Shown here one piece after another: positions 15,041 to 17,308 of a stretch of DNA of 17,308 nucleotides. The DNA comes from 66-474 sp035572335 (GTDB lineage Bacteria > Pseudomonadota > Gammaproteobacteria > Xanthomonadales > Rhodanobacteraceae): positions 1 through 17,308 of the forward strand of contig DATNAW010000053.1 of NCBI GenBank assembly GCA_035572335.1, written 5' to 3'. A model generated the notes under the pieces. That model saw nothing but the letters and a program-made list of their open reading frames with translations. It had not been told where the DNA came from and made no database searches. Made by a program: the position numbers and the translations under genes. Position 1 is the stretch's first letter, and the number at the start of each line of letters is the position of its first letter.

Positions 15041-17041
15041 TTACGCCGGCAGCTTGAAGTCGGCCACCGAACGACGCAGCTCCTGCGCGAGTTGCGCGAG
15101 GTTGCCGATCGATTCGGCCGTCTGGTTGGCGCCCACCGAAGTCTGCGCCGTGATTTGCTGAATCGAGTTCATCGTCGACGAGATGTTGGTGGCCGCCGCG
15201 GACTGCTGTTTCGCGGCGCTGGAGATGCCCTGAATCAATCCGGCGAGATTGTTCGACACCTTTTCGATTTCACCCAGCGCGGTGCCGGCGTCCTCGGCCA
15301 GGCGTGCACCATTCACCACCTGCGTGGTGGTCTGTTCCATCGAACTGACCGCTTCGTTGGTATCGGTCTGAATGGTTTGCACCAGCGTCTCGATTCGCTT
15401 CGTCGCACCGGTGGCGCGTTCGGCCAGTCGTTGCACTTCGTCCGCGACCACCGCGAAGCCGCGGCCCGCCTCGCCCGCCGATGCGGCCTGAATGGCCGCG
15501 TTCAGTGCCAGGATGTTGGTCTGCTCCGCGATGTCGTTGATGAGTTCGACGATCGAGCCGATTTCCTGCGACGACTCGCCGAGGCGCTTGATGCGTTTCG
15601 ACGTTTCCTGGATCTGCTCGCGGATCGAGTCCATGCCGCTGATCGTCTGGCGCACGATCTGCGCACCGTTCGACGCGATCTGCACCGAGCGCTGCGCCAC
15701 TTCTGCGGAGTCCGCGGAGTTCTTCGACACCTGGTCGATGGAGACCGCCATCTCGTTGATCTTCGACGAAGCGGAGGTGATCTGCTCGGCCTGCTGGTTG
15801 GCGGCGTCCGCCAGATGCTTGGCAGTCGCCTGGGTTTCCTGGGCGGCCGACGACACCCGCACGGCTGTCTCGTTGATGGTGGTCACCAACGAGCGCAGCG
15901 CCTCGACCGCGAAGTTCACCGAGTCCGCGATCGCGCCGGTGATGTCTTCGGTCACGGTGGCCTTCACCGTCAAATCGCCTTCGGCGAGCGTGCCCATTTC
16001 GTCCAGCAAGCGCATGATGGCTTGCTGGTTGCGTTCATTGAGTTTGCGGCTTTCGGAAGCGCGCTTGCGCTCGGCACCGATGAAACTGAAAGCCAGCACC
16101 ACTGCGAACACCACCGCCACCACGGCGCCCAACAGGCCCCACCACACGTTCGGGAACGGCCGCGTCTGCGGCAACTTGCCGAGCGCGTTGGAAACACTGT
16201 TGGCCTTCAGCAAGACGTCCTGCGAATCCACCGAAGCCTGCGTGGCCGCGGTCTTCACCGTCACCAGCGTCGGTGCGGCAGCGATCACTTTCTGCACCGG
16301 CGCTTCGAGCCCGGCCCACGATTTCTGCACGCCCGCGAGGATCTTCGCGGCTTCACCGGAGGAATCATCGGAAAGCTGCTTCAGCGTCGCGCCGTAGTTG
16401 GTGGAGTCCAGCGCCAACCCGTTGGCGGCCGACGCGGAATCCGCGCCGCCCTGCAACACGTCGCCCACGCGGCGGATCAGGCGGTCGCCCGACACCAGCA
16501 GCTGTGAGGCGGTATAGATCTGCGAGGAAGATCCCTTCGATTGCAGGATGCTGATGACCTGGTTGATCTTCGAGTTCAGGTCCGGCATCTGCTGGTTGAA
16601 CGCGGCGGCCTGCGAAGCCGAATCCAGCACCGCATCCTTGTTGGCTTCGATGGCACCGAGATCCTTGCTCAACTGGTCCCACGATTTGGAAAGCGCGCCC
16701 ATCGGATCACGCACGCCGATCGCGTCGCCGTAGGCGGGCAAGCCCGTCGCGGGATCACCGGCATTCAAGTGCTGCACCGCTGCCGCGATCGTGGCGCGCG
16801 TGCTGCTGAGTTCCTTGAACGCGTCGATGTTGCCGTTGGCGGACTGCAGGGCGAAGTTCGCGACCTGCTGCGAGTTCACTTGGATCTGCGTGGTGAGCTG
16901 CGCGGCCGAACGGTCCTGGCTGTCGTGCCGGTTCAGCAGGAAGAAATCCACGCCCGCCAGCACGATCGCCAGCAGCAGGATGACGATAAGCCAGGTCTGC
17001 AGGGACGCGCCCTTGCGGACCGCACCGGAATTCGCGCTCAT
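15041..17041 (-). CDS. pilJ: Type IV pilus methyl-accepting chemoreceptor PilJ
   Basis: The transmembrane receptor of the Pil-Chp system, 666 residues. Order: a short cytoplasmic start, TM1 (about 16-37, LQTWLIVILLLAIVLAG onward), a periplasmic helical region of about 260 residues typical of the PilJ N-terminal domain, TM2 (about 300-323, WWGLLGAVVAVVFAVVLAF), a HAMP domain (about 324-385), and a long coiled-coil signalling domain whose hairpin tip reads AEQTNILALNAAIQAASAGE then AGRGFAVVADEVQRLAER (about 505-542). This is the PilJ-type tip. PilJ contacts pilin and relays pilus retraction or surface contact to ChpA through PilI. I chose ATG 17039-17041 because GAGGT lies seven bases upstream; the GTG at 17050 falls inside that ribosome binding site. 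No pilK (CheR) gene separates pilJ from chpA. The upstream gap of 151 bp is long for this operon. Confidence 0.95.
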   Translation of the reverse strand: MSANSGAVRKGASLQTWLIVILLLAIVLAGVDFFLLNRHDSQDRSAAQLTTQIQVNSQQVANFALQSANGNIDAFKELSSTRATIAAAVQHLNAGDPATGLPAYGDAIGVRDPMGALSKSWDQLSKDLGAIEANKDAVLDSASQAAAFNQQMPDLNSKINQVISILQSKGSSSQIYTASQLLVSGDRLIRRVGDVLQGGADSASAANGLALDSTNYGATLKQLSDDSSGEAAKILAGVQKSWAGLEAPVQKVIAAAPTLVTVKTAATQASVDSQDVLLKANSVSNALGKLPQTRPFPNVWWGLLGAVVAVVFAVVLAFSFIGAERKRASESRKLNERNQQAIMRLLDEMGTLAEGDLTVKATVTEDITGAIADSVNFAVEALRSLVTTINETAVRVSSAAQETQATAKHLADAANQQAEQITSASSKINEMAVSIDQVSKNSADSAEVAQRSVQIASNGAQIVRQTISGMDSIREQIQETSKRIKRLGESSQEIGSIVELINDIAEQTNILALNAAIQAASAGEAGRGFAVVADEVQRLAERATGATKRIETLVQTIQTDTNEAVSSMEQTTTQVVNGARLAEDAGTALGEIEKVSNNLAGLIQGISSAAKQQSAAATNISSTMNSIQQITAQTSVGANQTAESIGNLAQLAQELRRSVADFKLPA

Positions 17042-17127
17042 GATTGCCACCTCGTTGCCATATCCGCCATTGATTCGGAGTGGTCGTTGTTGAAAGTCGG
17101 GACAGGAACGTCCGTTCTGGTATTCAT
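17038..17127 (-). CDS. Possible small ORF overlapping the pilJ start
   Basis: In the 151-bp gap between pilI and pilJ, an ATG (17125-17127) preceded nine bases earlier by GGAGAGG opens a 29-codon frame (MNTRTDVPVPTFNN onward). Its TGA (17038-17040) overlaps the pilJ ATG. The layout is that of a translationally coupled leader ORF. Against it, the codon use is unlike the neighbours (AGA, AGG, GTT, CCT, TCA), and the peptide is hydrophilic with no known relative. I would treat it as a candidate only; it may be a chance frame in an untranslated leader. Confidence 0.22.
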   Translation of the reverse strand: MNTRTDVPVPTFNNDHSESMADMATRWQS

Positions 17128-17164
17128 CGTCTGCAACCTCTCCGATACCCCAAAGCCCCCAAAC

Positions 17165-17181
17165 GCGATCACGACGATCGC
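17165..17181. repeat. Short inverted repeat after pilI
   Basis: GCGATC (17165-17170) and GATCGC (17176-17181) flank a five-base spacer, starting about 12 bases past the pilI stop. It could form a small hairpin in the pilI-pilJ intercistronic RNA or be an operator half-site pair. There is no T-tract, so termination is unlikely. Confidence 0.3.
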
Positions 17182-17192
17182 ATGTAAATCCC

Positions 17193-17308
17193 CTAAATCC
17201 CCGCGTGCTGGAACTCCGGCGTACGCGCCAACTCCACCATGCTGAAACGACCCAGCCGCGTCGCGCCCACGTTGACGTTCTCGGTCACGAAGCGTGCAAG
17301 GCCCGGAT
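17193..17308 (-). CDS. pilI: CheW-like adaptor PilI, C-terminal end only
   Basis: The last 38 codons of a gene that continues beyond the right edge. The peptide reads PGLARFVTENVNVG then ATRLGRFSMVELARTPEFQHAGI and ends at TAG (17193-17195). The pattern of a final strand followed by VELARTPEFQ resembles the end of a PilI-type CheW domain, where a short helix (LxxxPxF) closes the protein. Position supports this: in Pseudomonas, Xanthomonas and Xylella pilI directly precedes pilJ. PilI couples PilJ to the ChpA kinase. With only the tail visible the family call is mainly contextual. The fragment is too short to be identified alone. Confidence 0.75.
   Translation of the reverse strand, partial: PGLARFVTENVNVGATRLGRFSMVELARTPEFQHAGI

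Noticed and set aside
12810..15161. Long open frame on the plus strand opposite chpA and the pilJ end (about 783 codons)
   Set aside because: It runs opposite clear ChpA domains and crosses the chpA/pilJ junction, with no motif of its own.

Overview
The window is chromosomal DNA from a GC-rich gammaproteobacterium, most likely Lysobacterales (Xanthomonadales), perhaps near Rhodanobacteraceae. This rests on gene content and order (rpmE2 beside gltA; spoT-ridA-recG; pilI-pilJ-chpA-chpB-like-chpC with no pilK) and on protein style; no database search was possible. All genes except rsmE lie on the minus strand. No gene-free stretch reaches 300 bases; the longest (472-690) holds a gltA promoter candidate and two hairpins. 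I see no tRNA, rRNA, insertion sequence, phage gene or CRISPR array.

Left part (1-5801), housekeeping, minus strand: the 5' part of gltA (citrate synthase, cut by the window edge), rpmE2 (zinc-free ribosomal protein L31), then an apparent operon transcribed spoT -> ridA -> recG. This joins (p)ppGpp synthesis and hydrolysis, detoxification of reactive enamines/imines, and replication-fork repair. The neighbours rpoZ and gmk, which often precede spoT in gammaproteobacteria, are absent here. Upstream of spoT there is instead a perfect 11-bp hairpin and a small secreted protein of unknown function.

Middle (5851-7132): the small exported protein (minus) is divergent from rsmE (plus; 16S rRNA m3U1498 methyltransferase). 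rsmE converges on the end of the Chp operon with only 34 bp between stop codons.

Right part (7167-17308), the type IV pilus chemosensory (Pil-Chp) operon, minus strand, transcribed pilI (3' end only) -> pilJ -> chpA -> chpB-like -> chpC. PilJ is the receptor. ChpA is a 2066-residue hybrid kinase with several Hpt-type modules, a CheA core and a C-terminal receiver. PilI and ChpC are CheW-type couplers. Overlapping starts and stops (chpA/chpB-like, chpB-like/chpC) show tight translational coupling.

The most unusual points are in this operon. The ChpB-like protein keeps its N-terminal domain but has an acidic, disordered-looking remainder where the CheB methylesterase domain should be. No CheR/PilK gene lies between pilJ and chpA. 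ChpA carries a long decapeptide-repeat rod (about 194 residues, 30-bp DNA repeats) between its Hpt modules. A possible 29-codon ORF lies in the pilI-pilJ gap and overlaps the pilJ start.
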